From NCBI GenBank assembly GCA_947652115.1, contig OX393569.1, forward strand, positions 11,724,485-11,788,484: a DNA stretch of 64,000 bases. The letters are read 5' to 3'. A program made the position numbers and the translations under genes. The notes below the pieces were generated by a model. The model searched no databases, was not told the DNA's origin, and saw only the letters and a program-made list of their open reading frames with translations. The first letter of the stretch is position 1, and the number at the start of each line of letters is the position of its first letter. Positions 45,000 to 56,068 of this stretch are shown piece after piece. The DNA is from Blastomussa wellsi (Eukaryota; Cnidaria; Anthozoa; Scleractinia; Plerogyridae).

Positions 45000-46535
45000 T
45001 AAGGTGGCTCGATACCCAACATACAACTTTTGCTCAGAATCAAACTTAATCAGAAGAAACCACCATCATGCAACTTGTTGCCATGAATGATGATGACAAA
45101 CACAATGATGTTTGGGTCTCTTGTTGCCATGGAAATGGTACAAGCTTTGGTAAAGTGTCCCAGAGGGTGCTTTTCTTATAACAATAATTGAGAAAAAACA
45201 CCAATTCATTCAGAAAAGAAACTATTTTTTAAAAATCATGTTTACAGTGGTCTATGCAATGAACCAAAAATGGTTGGCTGGCATTCAATACTTGCAGAGA
45301 GAAAAATCTGAAAAGTTGCAAATTGCAAAAACAGGCCTTTCTGGCCAATACCCAGCACCAGTGTTTTCCCTGTTGTGGCAAAAGAATTTGCCAGATAAGC
45401 ATTATCTTGCTTCATTGCAGAGAGTGTTTATCACCCTTCAGTCTCAGCCCCAGAGGCCTGGAAAAGTTACAAGCATGGAACAATAGAAATGTTACCAGTT
45501 ACCTCTTCCATGCAAGTGTGAACATCAATACTGTATAGGGATGAGAAAAAAAATCCTAAGGCTAGGTCTTATCATTTCTATAAGAAATTATCCTGCAGAA
45601 TTATTTGTTTTGCATTGAAACAACAGAGGAAAATAGATGGTAGCACCATGCTCTTTCTAAGAATAGTTAGAGAATGGAGATTGCAGAAAAACAGCATACC
45701 AGCTCCAAAACAATGCAAGGATTTCTTGCAAATCTTACCTCACAAGCAAACAGTCTGAACATGTCGTTCAGTGATTCAGTCATTTAATCACAGGGTAAGC
45801 ATTACAAAACAACTCTTCTGCTTTCAACTCAAATGCAAAGTTCGGCCAAAAAAGTCAAACGCAAGCCCAAGTAGTTCCTTTTTTGAAAGCAACCTTAACC
45901 AAGTAGCAACCAGCAGGAATCTGACCGCATTTCATCCTGGGAAATTTGACTTCTCCTTGAGCGGGAAAGAACTACCTTCAACCAATGTAATGTTTTTTTA
46001 CAAGTCTCTGACCAGGCTTCAATAATATACTAAAAGTTTTCCAGCCACTTCCATCATTGATTGAAACTTCTATATTTGCCAGCTGAAGCCTGGTGAGACA
46101 AGGTTCATTTGCTTTATGGCCCCTTGTCCATGAAGAACAAACTGCCAGAAGCTGCCATCGAGCATATGGTTCAAGTTTGTGACATTCACAGTGCCAATAA
46201 ACAGTTCTTTGGAATTGGCAAGGTTTAAGCCATCTCAGCCCTTGATGATGAGCTCCAGAACCAGCAAAAGTCCCAAAACAATGAAATTTGGGGCAATTTT
46301 TGCCCCAAATTACATTCATTTTTCACACGATTCTGCTGAGCAGAAGTCGAATTCAAGTAAGCTGAGTATGGTCACATGACCAGCTGTCATCACACATTAA
46401 ATATGCATGCCAGACCTAGTCCCTGAACCAAAACATTTGCAGGAAACAGAGCCTTTATATAACCTACCCCCACTCTCTAGTTTTAAGATAAACTGCTGAT
46501 TCTCATACATTCCCTTAGGGTATTGAGCCACCTTA
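45000..46535. mobile_element. 1.5-kb inverted-repeat element with TA duplication
   Basis: The left end reads TAAGGTGGCTCGATACCC and the right end GGGTATTGAGCCACCTTA, near-perfect inverses. TA at both sides suggests the target duplication of Tc1/mariner-type elements. No transposase is seen; frames at 45238-45538 and 45978-46319 are not protein-like, so it is non-autonomous. Single ends of the same family start near 50145 and 55350. A perfect 12-bp-arm hairpin lies at 46286-46312. Confidence 0.6.
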
Positions 46536-48230
46536 GGTTGTATTTTGTCTGACCCTATGAGAAATTCAAAGTTGAACCTTCTATTCCAATGACAGAATTC
46601 TGCTGAGGATGAAAAACAAAATAAACTATATACTATAAACTATATACTCTAAACTATGCAGCAGACTGAAAAGGTACAGTTTGAGCCTTTGATCTATTTA
46701 AAAACCACTACCTTGTCATCGGTCACCGTCAAAAAACCTTGTGACAATACAATACAATACTAGCCAATACAAGTTCTCCCACACGTCTGGAAAACAAGCT
46801 GACATTTTTTCTTGGAATCGAATACAACCACGCATGAGCAGATTCTTATTTGTAGCAAAATCACTGTTGGATGCGCATGGGCAGACCATCATTCATAGGG
46901 AGTTATTTGTAGGTCACGTGGTAGGGTCTGGCCCAATGAAAAGGAGGGAGAATGAATTGAATGATAGTTATATTTTTCAGTCACACAGCATTTGAATTAA
47001 TTTACAGATCAATGAAACCAAAATGTGACAAAAATTATCCTGCAAACCTACACACTGAACTTTCCACTATAAGCTGTCAAAAGGTGTGGGCTGAAATTAA
47101 GATAACTCAGTAACTTGAAGACAATACAAAATAAACAGGGATAAAATGGATTTCAAATTTATTTTATGTTTCATTTTATGGTATGTGTTGGTTCCTGTCT
47201 GATACCATTTGGCCAACTGCAGGACCTGCAAATATAAAATACAGCACAATTATAATATTATGTTGGGGTGAATAAGTTTTAGCCATAACCACTCAAGTGG
47301 ACATCCATCACCAAATAGTTACTCACAGGACTATCAAATACAATCAGGACTATGTTTCAGCTATAATAGCCAATGGAGTGCACAGAAGATACCAGCTGCT
47401 CATTTGATTTACATGTATGTCCTATCCAAAGAGGGTATTACATCTGTCATTACACTGATTTTGGTGGTCAAGGAGTGGATCTGGGAAAAAATTCAGGAAT
47501 AATAATTGCACAAACTGGTAATTGATAAGTTTCTGCAGTGACCACATTGTAAACATTGTAATTACAGATTTCAACTACAAATTGATAAGCACATTTTTAG
47601 TGGTATTTGAAAGAATAAAAAATGCTTAATGAGGGATAAAAAGCCGTGTGCAGACTTTTCCATCTGACCCAACGGAGGTCTTGCGGCTGTCTGCCAATTA
47701 AATTATAAAAAAGGAAACAATCTTTCCCAGGGTAAACAAAATTTGAGAGCAGCTTGTCCGAAGGGAAAGTTATAATTGAAGGTTTTCTTTCAAGCCCTGT
47801 TTATACATATTATTTTTTTTCCTCAGGCTGTTTCAAAGTATTATTACGTGTAAACAAATGCTAAACCAAACTGTCTTAACAAAAAAGTTGAACACCCTGC
47901 TAGATTTTGAGAAATTTCTGACAAAATCAATGTTCCAGTGACAAAACTGACACATAAGATTAAAATAATTAAAATGAGGCAAAAAATGATATATTTTAGG
48001 TGCTTTTATTGTTCTCATATGCTCTAATTACGTTCTAATTCACTACGTTCAAACGAACGTAGATTATTTTCATGTTATAGATCCATAACAGAAACTGGAC
48101 AACCATGTATAGGAGGATCGCAAGCGAACCCAAGCACAATGTTTAATGGAGAGCTCATACAAGAACTACGCAATTGTTACAAGCAGAACCTAACCCTATA
48201 AACCTAGGCTACGCGACACTTAAACAACAA
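46536..48230. other. Non-coding stretch with simple repeats
   Basis: It holds ACTATATACT-type tandem repeats near 46625-46660, an AATAC run near 46746, and a small perfect hairpin (CTACGTTC…GAACGTAG) at 48043-48062. No gene seen. Confidence 0.4.
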
Positions 48231-48993
48231 TCATCTAGAATACGAAAGTTTCGAAGAACGCGTCCGATATCCCGACTTGGTTTTGCTCAAAGGACTCAAC
48301 AGCGGTAGATCACTCGTTGGACTCAACTTTGCCTCGTGCATATATCTAAGCAAAATAGAAACTGGACAATATCCGGAATGTGTTTTTGCAATGTACACAA
48401 AATTTCCCTCCCTATAAACATCTGTTTTACTATGGGGAACAAAAATCTTTATGTGATCTTCAAGAAAAGTTATGTGCTTACATAACATCTTACTTAGCTC
48501 ATTAAAGCGGAAGAAACCTGCAAAACCCAAAGTACATAACGCAGCAATCCTCAAATCCTTCAACGAAGCTCCCTCAGAGGCGAATCTGTCAATTATTTTC
48601 TTGACGAGCTCCGTGCTGATTGGCTCCTTTTTCGAGGTGGGGCTTTCTTTCCTCCTCTTCGCCGATTCGATGACATTCTTGGCACGCGCGTCATCCAGCG
48701 GATTTGGACCGTTAAGAGGAACAAACGAGTGGAACTATTTCAGAGCAGCGTGCACCATGATCAGAACCCAGTACAACTTCTTTTGGTGGGCGAAGAGCTG
48801 AAATAAATAAAGAGTTACCACAGTAGAAGAAAAGGAGTAACTGTCAGCGACGGAGTTCTTGTACCAAGCAAGAAATTTCCTTATCTCGCCAAGGTACTTT
48901 TTGGCGGTAGAATCAGCTCTGGACTTTAGTAACAATCTGTTGACCATGACCTGACTGGGGGCCAACTTCCAAGACCTGGCAGCGAAGACAATC
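48231..48993 (-). pseudogene. DIRS-like tyrosine recombinase, truncated
   Basis: On the minus strand the exon after a TTTCAG acceptor begins IVFAARSWKLAPSQ. It then gives a core-binding part (SRADSTAKKYLGEIRKFLAWY) and, after an in-frame TAG, the catalytic domain start (LCTLGFAGFFRFNELSKM with the first Arg; VPHSKTDVYREG). It ends at a stop at 48231 before the H-x-x-R and Tyr motifs, so it cannot be active. DIRS-type elements use this enzyme in place of an integrase. The neighbouring RNase H belongs to the same element. Confidence 0.65.
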
Positions 48994-49462
48994 TGAAAGA
49001 AACAGAAAAAATCTTGTCCCCTCCAAGCAAATGATCACACACAGGCTTTTTTGTAAAACGCTGCATCATTCAACATCGGAACCGCCCTATTCCTCTGTGC
49101 ATGCCTGTCAAGCACTAGATTCTCTCTCCTCTCCCTTTCCTTCCCGTTTCCCTTTATGCATTTTCCCCCTTCTCTTTTCTTGTCTATTCTAATTCTTTTG
49201 TTCTCTTTACTTCAGTTTTCTTCTTCTATTTTCTCACTTTCCCAGTCTTATCAATATCAGGACACCACACACATGAATGACTCTATCTAAACCTCCATGG
49301 TCGACTTTCGACTTCTGCTCGATCCTCTGCATTCTTTCCTTTCCTTTTCTTTTCTTTTTTCTTTCTCTTTTCTTTAACTCTTTCTTTTTTACTTTCTTTC
49401 TTCCCCCTTTTTTTTAACATATACATATACCCGGCCTTCTCATCTAGTGTAGTAATCTCACC
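48994..49462 (-). other. Probable spliceosomal intron inside the DIRS-like element
   Basis: The donor GAG|GTGAGA lies at 49463/49462 and the acceptor TTTCAG|ATT at 48994/48993. Joining the exons keeps one reading frame (LLDISE then IVFAAR). The intron contains a long polypyrimidine/polypurine tract (49320-49420 on the + strand). Confidence 0.5.
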
Positions 49463-50138
49463 TCTGAAATATCTAATAACCGTTCTTCTCCGTAACGGAA
49501 ATCAATCCTGATGCCAGCAACTTGGCCACGGAAACATTCAGAGCCCAACAGGGAATTTTCGTTCCTGCCATGCGTTAGAGCATTACAACCATCCTCCAGT
49601 ACATAACCTTTCACAGCAGCAGCATAGGTAAAGGATATCAATGGCCAAAAACTAGACGACGGCCAAAACGGGATCACCAGTGTTGCTAACGCCCTTTGAA
49701 TTTTCTGGTAATTTAAGACCCTAAGATAAGCACTATTGGCGGAACTACAAGGCAGTTCTCTGACTCCAAGCTCTGGACGAAAGAGTCAACACCAGCGCTT
49801 CCAGGGTTCCCGAAACGAGAGAAGATTTTTTCTGCTTTGGCGTTGTAAAATGTTTCCATACAATTGACCGAATGGGGTCCCCAGATACCCTCTAAAGTGG
49901 CGAAAACCCCGGTAGTTAGCTGCCAGTCATCAACGTCAATAAGGTGACTAAAAAAGTCCGCCTTCTCGTTCTCAGTCCTAGGTATCCACTGAATTTCCAG
50001 ATTAATCTTGCTCCTTTGGGAGGCTTCAAAAATTTTAATCGCTAATTTATGGAGATCGGGCTTCATACTGTCAAGATCAACAATTTTAGCCGCTGCCTGA
50101 TTATCTGTGAACCATTTTACATGAGAACTCTCTAACAC
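49463..50138 (-). pseudogene. DIRS-like RNase H and linker, broken
   Basis: The 141-codon frame (50138-49713) starts in an RNase H domain with VKWFTDNQAAAKIVDLDS and ends the domain with WIPRTENEKADFFSHLID. The linker contains WGPHSVNCMETFYNAK. A frameshift near 49713 leads into the frame 49677-49463 and then the intron. The RT that should precede it is missing; the sequence breaks at the repeat end near 50145. Confidence 0.7.
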
Positions 50139-50144
50139 AGAATT

Positions 50145-50876
50145 AAGGTGGTTCGATTGGATTTTTGAGTGCCGATACTTTTCAACTTTGAGCAGCTAGT
50201 GTACTGCAAAAGAGTATCTGACAGAAAATCGATTGCTCCAAGTGCACTAGAGAAAGATCGAAGTTTCAGATGAAATACGTTTTATCGTGATCGGAGTTAC
50301 CATAGCAACGTAGTGATATCATGCCCCATTTTGCTCGAGACCGAATAACTTGTCACCAAGAGATAATTTTGGAAAACCCTTCCTGGATCTTTCTTCCCTT
50401 CCTGACATACTTTTCTTGAGGTCTGCCAAATTTGAAGGATTTTTGTAAGAGCGATTTCGAGAAAATTTATCGCGAAGTTTTAAGGTGTTAAAATACAACA
50501 AAATAGTGTTAGTTCGTGAATGCTATTAAAATATTTCTTCACCAGGCCTCGTGTCAGATAACTTTGGTCTAAAATAAATTGAATAGCATCCAATTACATT
50601 TGGTGAAAATCTTAGCAAAATCGTTCTATTCGATTTCTGAAAACACTGGCTTGAATAGCAACAGGAGTGAAGTGTTATTTTGCGTTTTCGTCAAAATTGA
50701 CCCTACATTTACTAAAATGGTCACTATTTAAAAAGCGGTAGATGAATTTTTCTAAAAATTATTCCTCAGGTAGATTAACCCATATTTAATATAATCCATG
50801 AGTTTAAACTTCATTGAAACATTCTAAGGCTGTCAATTTTTAGCCTCAACTTTGGTAAACATTGTGCTTGTTTTTA
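50145..50876. repeat. Repeat insertion between DIRS-like gag and RNase H
   Basis: It begins TAAGGTGGTTCGATTGG, the same type of end as the element at 45000, and has no coding sequence. Words around TTACCATAGCAACG (50305) recur inverted near 61310 (TTGCTATGGTAA), so both belong to one repeat family. Confidence 0.4.
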
Positions 50877-51248
50877 TTATTTTGTGCTTATTAACTCCTT
50901 TCCTTCTTTTATTAAATCGCTCACCGCACGATTGCCATCAGCCACCTCTGCTTTAATCTTATGAAGGACTGACTCGAGTTTGGCGTTGTGCTCAAACTGC
51001 CTTTGATTTCCTTTGAATCGTAGTTGGGCGACTTGCTTGTCTGTCTCTGATTTCCCCTCGATCTGTTTGCCTTTCTCTTCGTAGTTTTTGAACATACTGA
51101 AGACGTCTTGCACAAGCGGAGATTCCACCGAGTGCGACTGCGTTTGGTTTGACCTTTCGGAGGTTCCCGTGATCGCCGGGTCACGATTAAACTCAGATCC
51201 GCTGCTATCAGTAACAAGTCGATCGCCTAGACCATCTTGATCGGCCAT
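50877..51248 (-). CDS. Gag-like ORF of the DIRS-like element
   Basis: A 123-codon frame starts MADQDGLGDRLV and ends at a stop at 50877. It is polar and helical in its second half (KQIEGKSETDKQVAQLRFK; GNQRQFEHNAKLESVL). I recognise it as the small first ORF that precedes RNase H and recombinase ORFs in such cnidarian elements, by composition and position only. A TATA-like word (TATTTATAG on the minus strand near 51325) lies about 75 bases upstream. It may be a single coding exon. Confidence 0.45.
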   Translation of the reverse strand: MADQDGLGDRLVTDSSGSEFNRDPAITGTSERSNQTQSHSVESPLVQDVFSMFKNYEEKGKQIEGKSETDKQVAQLRFKGNQRQFEHNAKLESVLHKIKAEVADGNRAVSDLIKEGKELISTK

Positions 51249-53300
51249 AGTAAATCACTACAAGAAAAGACCGAAGTGCTGAGTCGCTAACGTGAATGAA
51301 AATTGGCGCGAACCAGCAACTATAAATACCCTTGATATACAATAGAAACTCCCACGTGTGAATAGGCGTTGATTACCTACCAATACACCTTCTCAAGGGA
51401 CCGCGATAAACAAAAAAGTACAACCATATGAAAATAAATTTGCCTGTTGGACAGCAAAAATGTGATTTTCCTCCTCTGAGACCTAACAAAACAATGTTAA
51501 ATCAGCTTAAAAAAATACATAATTTGCCGCATATTGTACCTTTCTTGCCACATAATTTCCCTTGAAAATGCCGCAGAATTTCCCTTTTTTTGCAGCACCC
51601 TATAGATCAGAAGCCCCGTTTTTACTGCATTTTTACTGCTGAGGCAGAAATAAAAAGGCTTATGAATTTTCTCTCTGGGAGCGAGGTTTAATGTCCATAG
51701 TCCAGTTTGAGAGAGTCCACATAAGAGGTTTTATTATTGAAGTAATTAAATTTTGTGAGAATTTTGATGTGGCATAGAGAATTTCCTGTATTATTGAGCT
51801 GCCCATGTTGCTGCAAGCCCTGATATACCAAGCTGCAACAAGACAGGTATTTAACATATTTCTAAACCCTTGCATTCATTAAAATGACCCTTCTCAAAAT
51901 ATTTCTCCAAAGACCTTTCATGACAAGATGAAAGAAACTAAAACAACATAAAAATCTAACACTAATCAAACAGACCAACTTTGGCAACAAATCCAAACTA
52001 TCTATAATTTACATTGTTGTTGATTTAGGAGCCATCTATTTGCTTTTCACAAATTTAAAAAGTTACAGTATTGTTTTGGATTGTTGATAGAACGAGACAA
52101 CTTTTCAGCTGTTAATTTATTACATGTACACTGAGTAAACTTTCAGATAATGATTTCAATCCACAAAACAAAGATCTGCTTAAAAAAATATTTTCAAAAA
52201 TGCAAAAAAAACAAAGTTTGGGGTATCCTCAGACATACGGGCACTGCCTGACTTGGAGAGGGGACTGTGATTTTGTGAACCCGAAACAATTATACACAGT
52301 GCCCCAAATGTGTGAGTGTAAAATCGGTATGAAAACGCCCAAAAATGACACTATTGCACGCTTATTGAAACTTTCACTTATTATTCAAAAATTATTTGCT
52401 GACAAAAATTTGTAAGCGCTAGTAGGTTGCCGTTGTGGCACAAAAGAAGCACAAAATGATCTCTCTCTTCCTCTTGGCCCGAAAAATGCCATCAATTTTC
52501 TAAACTGGGGGGCCTGCAGCCCCCTTGACCCCAGCTTGTACGCCCATGACTAGATACACTATTCATTGTTTCTAAATTGGTCAAAACTTTCCGCTTTGGA
52601 GAAAATGTAAATCCATGGTTCAAGTCTAAAGGATTCACCAAATAAATTTACTGGACACGAAAATTATGATCACCATATTTTCGTCATCAAATCTTTACTT
52701 TCCTTTGCAAACCTTTGCAAAAATAATGTTTTCCTGGTTTAAAGACACAACTGGGAAAACTTCCTCAACGCAGAACTAATCTACATGTATGGAATTTCTG
52801 TTTAAAATAAACTGAGTCGAGTTGAAAGGTACATATTAAACCACACTGAAAAGATAGTTATACCAATAAAATCACCAAATTGCCATTGTGTCACGACATA
52901 TACGGGTTTACATTGTGTACAACCAGCCTTGTTACGACTTGTATTCGAAAGCACCTTGCAAACAGCAGAAGCAGTGAGCAAAAGCGGTACAATTATCAAA
53001 ACAAATTTTAAAAAGAGAAAAACAAGTCGGGAACTGGAGGTTTGAAAGTATACTGCGCTTACCTTGTGCTGCACAGCTGTCGATCGAAACCTGAATTGTT
53101 CGTTGAACATCCCTCTCACTTTTAGAAGAACTTCACAGCTGGCAGAATAGACTATTCTTTCCTATTCCATACGATGAACTTAAGCCCCGGGCCGCCGGTA
53201 TCGTTATAATCGTTTGACACTCACCACATGGTGGGAATGTTATGAAAAATGAAAGGCATGGTTCTCCTGCTTGTACTTTGTACTATTTTGCGTGCTTGGT
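51249..53300. other. Non-coding stretch
   Basis: No gene is recognised. Frames at 51660-51875 (minus), 52200-52415 (plus) and 52802-53119 (minus) are short and without domain. GGGGGGCCTGCAGCCCCC near 52506 is a small GC palindrome. Confidence 0.4.
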
Positions 53301-53371
53301 TGTCCTATTTCTATAGGTATGGGGCACCGCTCTGCCTGCGGCCCTTCGGGCCATCGGAGCTCCGCGGCTAT

Positions 53372-53732
53372 CATAAGAAATATTGGTTATTCAAACTGAC
53401 ATGTAACATTGGATCAGCAGCTTTAGTTGTGTCGGGGCCCCATTGCAGGAGGCGTTACATTAAATCCTATTGTTCTTGGAACAATATCAGGTGCGGGTAT
53501 TATTCTATAAACGTTTTCTGAGGCAAAGAATTTCAAACGCAAAATTGAATTGACCAACTTTGCGTATACAACGTATGAAAAAATATTGACCGATATGTGA
53601 TATTTTTTGAGAGGATCAGAATTCGATAATAAACAGTTTTTGGACGACCGGTATCTTGACGACATTATTATTGACATGTGCCCACCTTCAGATAAATTTG
53701 AAAAGAAATACAATACGATATTCATTCAATGA
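53372..53732 (+). pseudogene. Two-membrane-segment (SLATT-like) pseudogene
   Basis: The frame reads KKYWLFKLTCNIGSAALVVS, shifts by one base near 53438, then IAGGVTLNPIVLGTISGAG, two hydrophobic stretches. It continues with ELTNFAYTTYEKI and IIIDMCPPSDKFE to a stop at 53732. Two in-frame stops near 53516 and 53598 break it. The pattern of two membrane segments and a helical tail resembles SLATT-type proteins, which occur in bacterial and virus-like systems. Such ORFs may accompany virus-like elements like the one at 41538-44064, but no direct link is visible. Confidence 0.4.
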
Positions 53733-54350
53733 TATTCCTAATTTTATCACCTATTAAATCCATAATCTGATTCCAATACTGCTCGTAGATGTGTAATGTC
53801 TTTTTTGATTTTGTTATTTTGATATTATTACATGAAACATCCAGCATTTGAAAGTGCTTTTTTAAAACAAAATTAATGCTGACCATTCTTTTTCGATCAC
53901 CATTAATCTGAGGAAGTATTTTACCAATTTCTTTGATAGATCTGATGGATCTTCATTCCATCACAACTTGGTACATATAATTTGTATTTATGTTACGGCT
54001 CGAAAGAAGACACACTGCTTATGGCTTATATCTCAGCTCATTGCGTGACGGTGGCGAGCGTAGTTTGATGAATGGAGACAACAACCCTGATGGGATTAAT
54101 TTGCCACGATTGTGCCTTTTATTTTTCCATGACGGAAAAACTTATCGTGTCACGTCATGAAGTGATGACAACAATAACCACCATTCATCAAATGTGGGAC
54201 AACTACAACGCCAAAGTCACAGCTTGTGACAACCTGCTTTACCAAATAAATGTATGTATGTATGTATGTATGTATGTATGTATGAAGCCGCCGGCATGCA
54301 AGGAGGAAAAATCCGGAAAAAAGAAAATGTGCTAGTTACCAAATGAAATA
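53733..54350 (+). repeat. Stretch ending in a TATG microsatellite
   Basis: The region ends in CAAATAAATG followed by a (TATG)n tract at 54251-54284, the style of a LINE 3' tail on the + strand. Upstream words (GTGATGACAACAATAACC) are not recognisably coding. Confidence 0.3.
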
Positions 54351-54419
54351 TTGCGCGATGTCGAAGGCTAAGAGCAAGCAGCCCCTGACTGGACTTGCTG
54401 TTAGAGTGATCACGGAAAA

Positions 54420-54735
54420 ATCCAATGGAAATGCGAAACTAGCCCTTGTCTAAAATTTCGCCATGAATCTGTAAATGTAAGACCACATGTTCTAAGAGAC
54501 CGCTTACCCTGAACGGAAATAAAAATGATAGCATAAAAATAGCTAATAAGAAGCAAAACTAGCCCCTGTCTAAAATCTGCTCCTTGTTGCTATCATGTTA
54601 AAGTACTATTTGCACATGTAGGGTGCCAAGAGAAAATCCTTTGAATCAAGAACAAAACGTTATAAGGGAAAATATCTATTTAGAAAAATGGCGAGCAAAA
54701 GGCAGCAAAACTAGTCCCTGTCTAAAGTTCTGCTG
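54420..54735 (+). repeat. Three degenerate tandem repeats
   Basis: The word AAACTAGCCCTTGTCTAAA (about 54435) recurs as AAACTAGCCCCTGTCTAAA (54555) and AAACTAGTCCCTGTCTAAA (54706), spaced about 120 and 150 bases. Each is followed by a TCTGC/TTCGCC-like word. Confidence 0.5.
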
Positions 54736-54747
54736 TCCCGTTACTCG

Positions 54748-55230
54748 TTAATGTTCGGACGGTGCCACAAGGGACGTGGAACGGAGATATACTTTAAATG
54801 CGTCTGATTTCCAACGATCCAAACCACAAATCTGGGCGTCAGTGAAACCCTGGTCAGCTGCGAAACTTGCAGCACCAATGCACAGAAGGTAAGGCAATGA
54901 TTCAAGGCCTGGGAAAATGATGAGTGCTAACACTGGACCCATCTGCTAAGGTGAATAACGGTCCTGACCGAGAACCACGAAGAGTACAAAAACTTTTTAA
55001 AGCCTGAACTGGACAAAACACGAAGTCCGGTTGACCAAGAATGTGGATATAAAATGGACGCCCCGAGCGGTTATGTTTAAAATTGTTAAGGGTGAGTTTA
55101 GCAGCAATAACTTCCCCTTTGCGAAGGAGAAAACTGAGGTCTTGGTGTTGTAACACTGAACTTCCCGAACTCGTGGTTTGCAAGTAATTTCCCCTACTTT
55201 TAGAAAGCTGTAAAATGCTGTCAGAAACAT
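54748..55230 (-). pseudogene. Second tyrosine recombinase, catalytically dead
   Basis: Overlapping minus-strand frames (55230-54997, 55183-54902, 54942-54748) give the catalytic domain: AFYSFLKVGEITCK (the first catalytic Arg is Lys), FCPVQALKSFCTLRGSRSG, a degraded H-x-x-R (LPYLLCIGAA), and the Tyr region RWKSDAFKVYLR. At least two frameshifts are present. Standalone recombinases of this style belong to Crypton- or DIRS-like elements. It is distinct from the copy at 48231-48993. Confidence 0.65.
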
Positions 55231-55914
55231 AGCTATAAAAATAAAGTGCGATTATAAAACGAGAACAATGTCTGCTTCAAAGCTTCCACGAGAAGACGGA
55301 GAACTGGTAGAGTGATAGGAAGCCGTATATTAGCGCGAGAGCGAGACTCAAGGTGGCTCGATAGTCAAGAAGACCTTTTACTTGAAAGTTAGTAGTAAGA
55401 CACGCTCGCTTTGGTACGCTAATGCATGGTATATCTCCTATCCCTTGAAGAGGTTTTGGAGGGAATAGGAAAGATTCGTATGGTTTATTCTTGTTTTTCG
55501 TTGATTCGTAGGATTTTAAAATGCAAGGAATCTTTTTTCTTGCTTACTTATTCGTTTTACGCAGCGCTTAATCAAATTGTCGTAAATTTCTGTCTAATTC
55601 ATGAACATTTAAAATTCTTAACTCAGACAATCCAAGAGGACGTTGTTGGGACTCTTGTTATGTATATATACAACTAGAAACAAGAACAAATATTTCTCAC
55701 TTCCCCTCTCTTTGCAATGTTGTGTTTCACCTCCAGACGGCTACCTAATTTACAACATTGTTTCGGGGGTGGGGGCTTCTATTTCATAGCAATCGTTTTG
55801 TAATTGTCACGCTATTTGTTAGCGAACGAGGTGCCCCAAGTACCTCTGACGGGGAATGTAGCTGTGGCACTAATTTATTTAGTGAATATTCATTTTTGTG
55901 TATCTATTCGCCAG
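55231..55914. other. HBS1L: Intron end of HBS1L
   Basis: It contains a single end of the AAGGTGGCTCGATA repeat family (55350) and no coding sequence before the acceptor TTCGCCAG at 55914. Confidence 0.5.
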
Positions 55915-56068
55915 ATGTTTAACAAAGAATTCGAATGCTGAGGTGGTAATTCATACGTACAAACAAGTCTGTGTTGAACTATACAAAGATTATAAAGAAC
56001 TTGGAAGATTTATGTTGCGCTATGGCAGTGAGACTATTGCCGCCGGAGTTGTGACAGAGGTAAGTTGA
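55915..56068 (+). CDS. HBS1L: HBS1-like translational GTPase, last coding exon
   Basis: The exon starts after TTCGCCAG. Its first base completes the Arg codon of the previous exon, then [12 protein letters not shown] and, near the end, [20 protein letters not shown] follow, stopping at TGA 56066-56068. GRFMLRYG and TIAAGVV are the C-terminal hallmark of HBS1 (domain III of the EF-1alpha-like fold), distinct from eRF3 and EF-1alpha. The sequence GAGGTAAGT just before the stop looks like a donor, but reading through it gives a stop after two codons, so this is the terminal exon. The protein acts in the cytoplasm with Pelota on stalled ribosomes. Confidence 0.9.

Larger units (their letters stand above)
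22215..55914 (+). other. HBS1L: HBS1L last intron (33.7 kb) filled with mobile elements
   Basis: The interval between the two HBS1L exons starts GTACAC and ends TTCGCCAG. Inside it are a full-length LINE, BEL and Gypsy remnants, a virus-like element split by a 6.3-kb DNA transposon, a DIRS-like element and many MITEs. No other HBS1L coding sequence is needed between the exons, because the codon joins cleanly. Confidence 0.75.

Noticed and set aside
48231..51248. Domesticated host recombinase gene.
   Set aside because: Internal stop, frameshift and loss of the H-x-x-R and Tyr motifs argue for a dead DIRS-like element.
54251..54284. TATG repeats considered as a CRISPR-like or binding array.
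   Set aside because: Pure 4-bp microsatellite with no spacers, typical of a LINE tail. No CRISPR arrays occur in the window.
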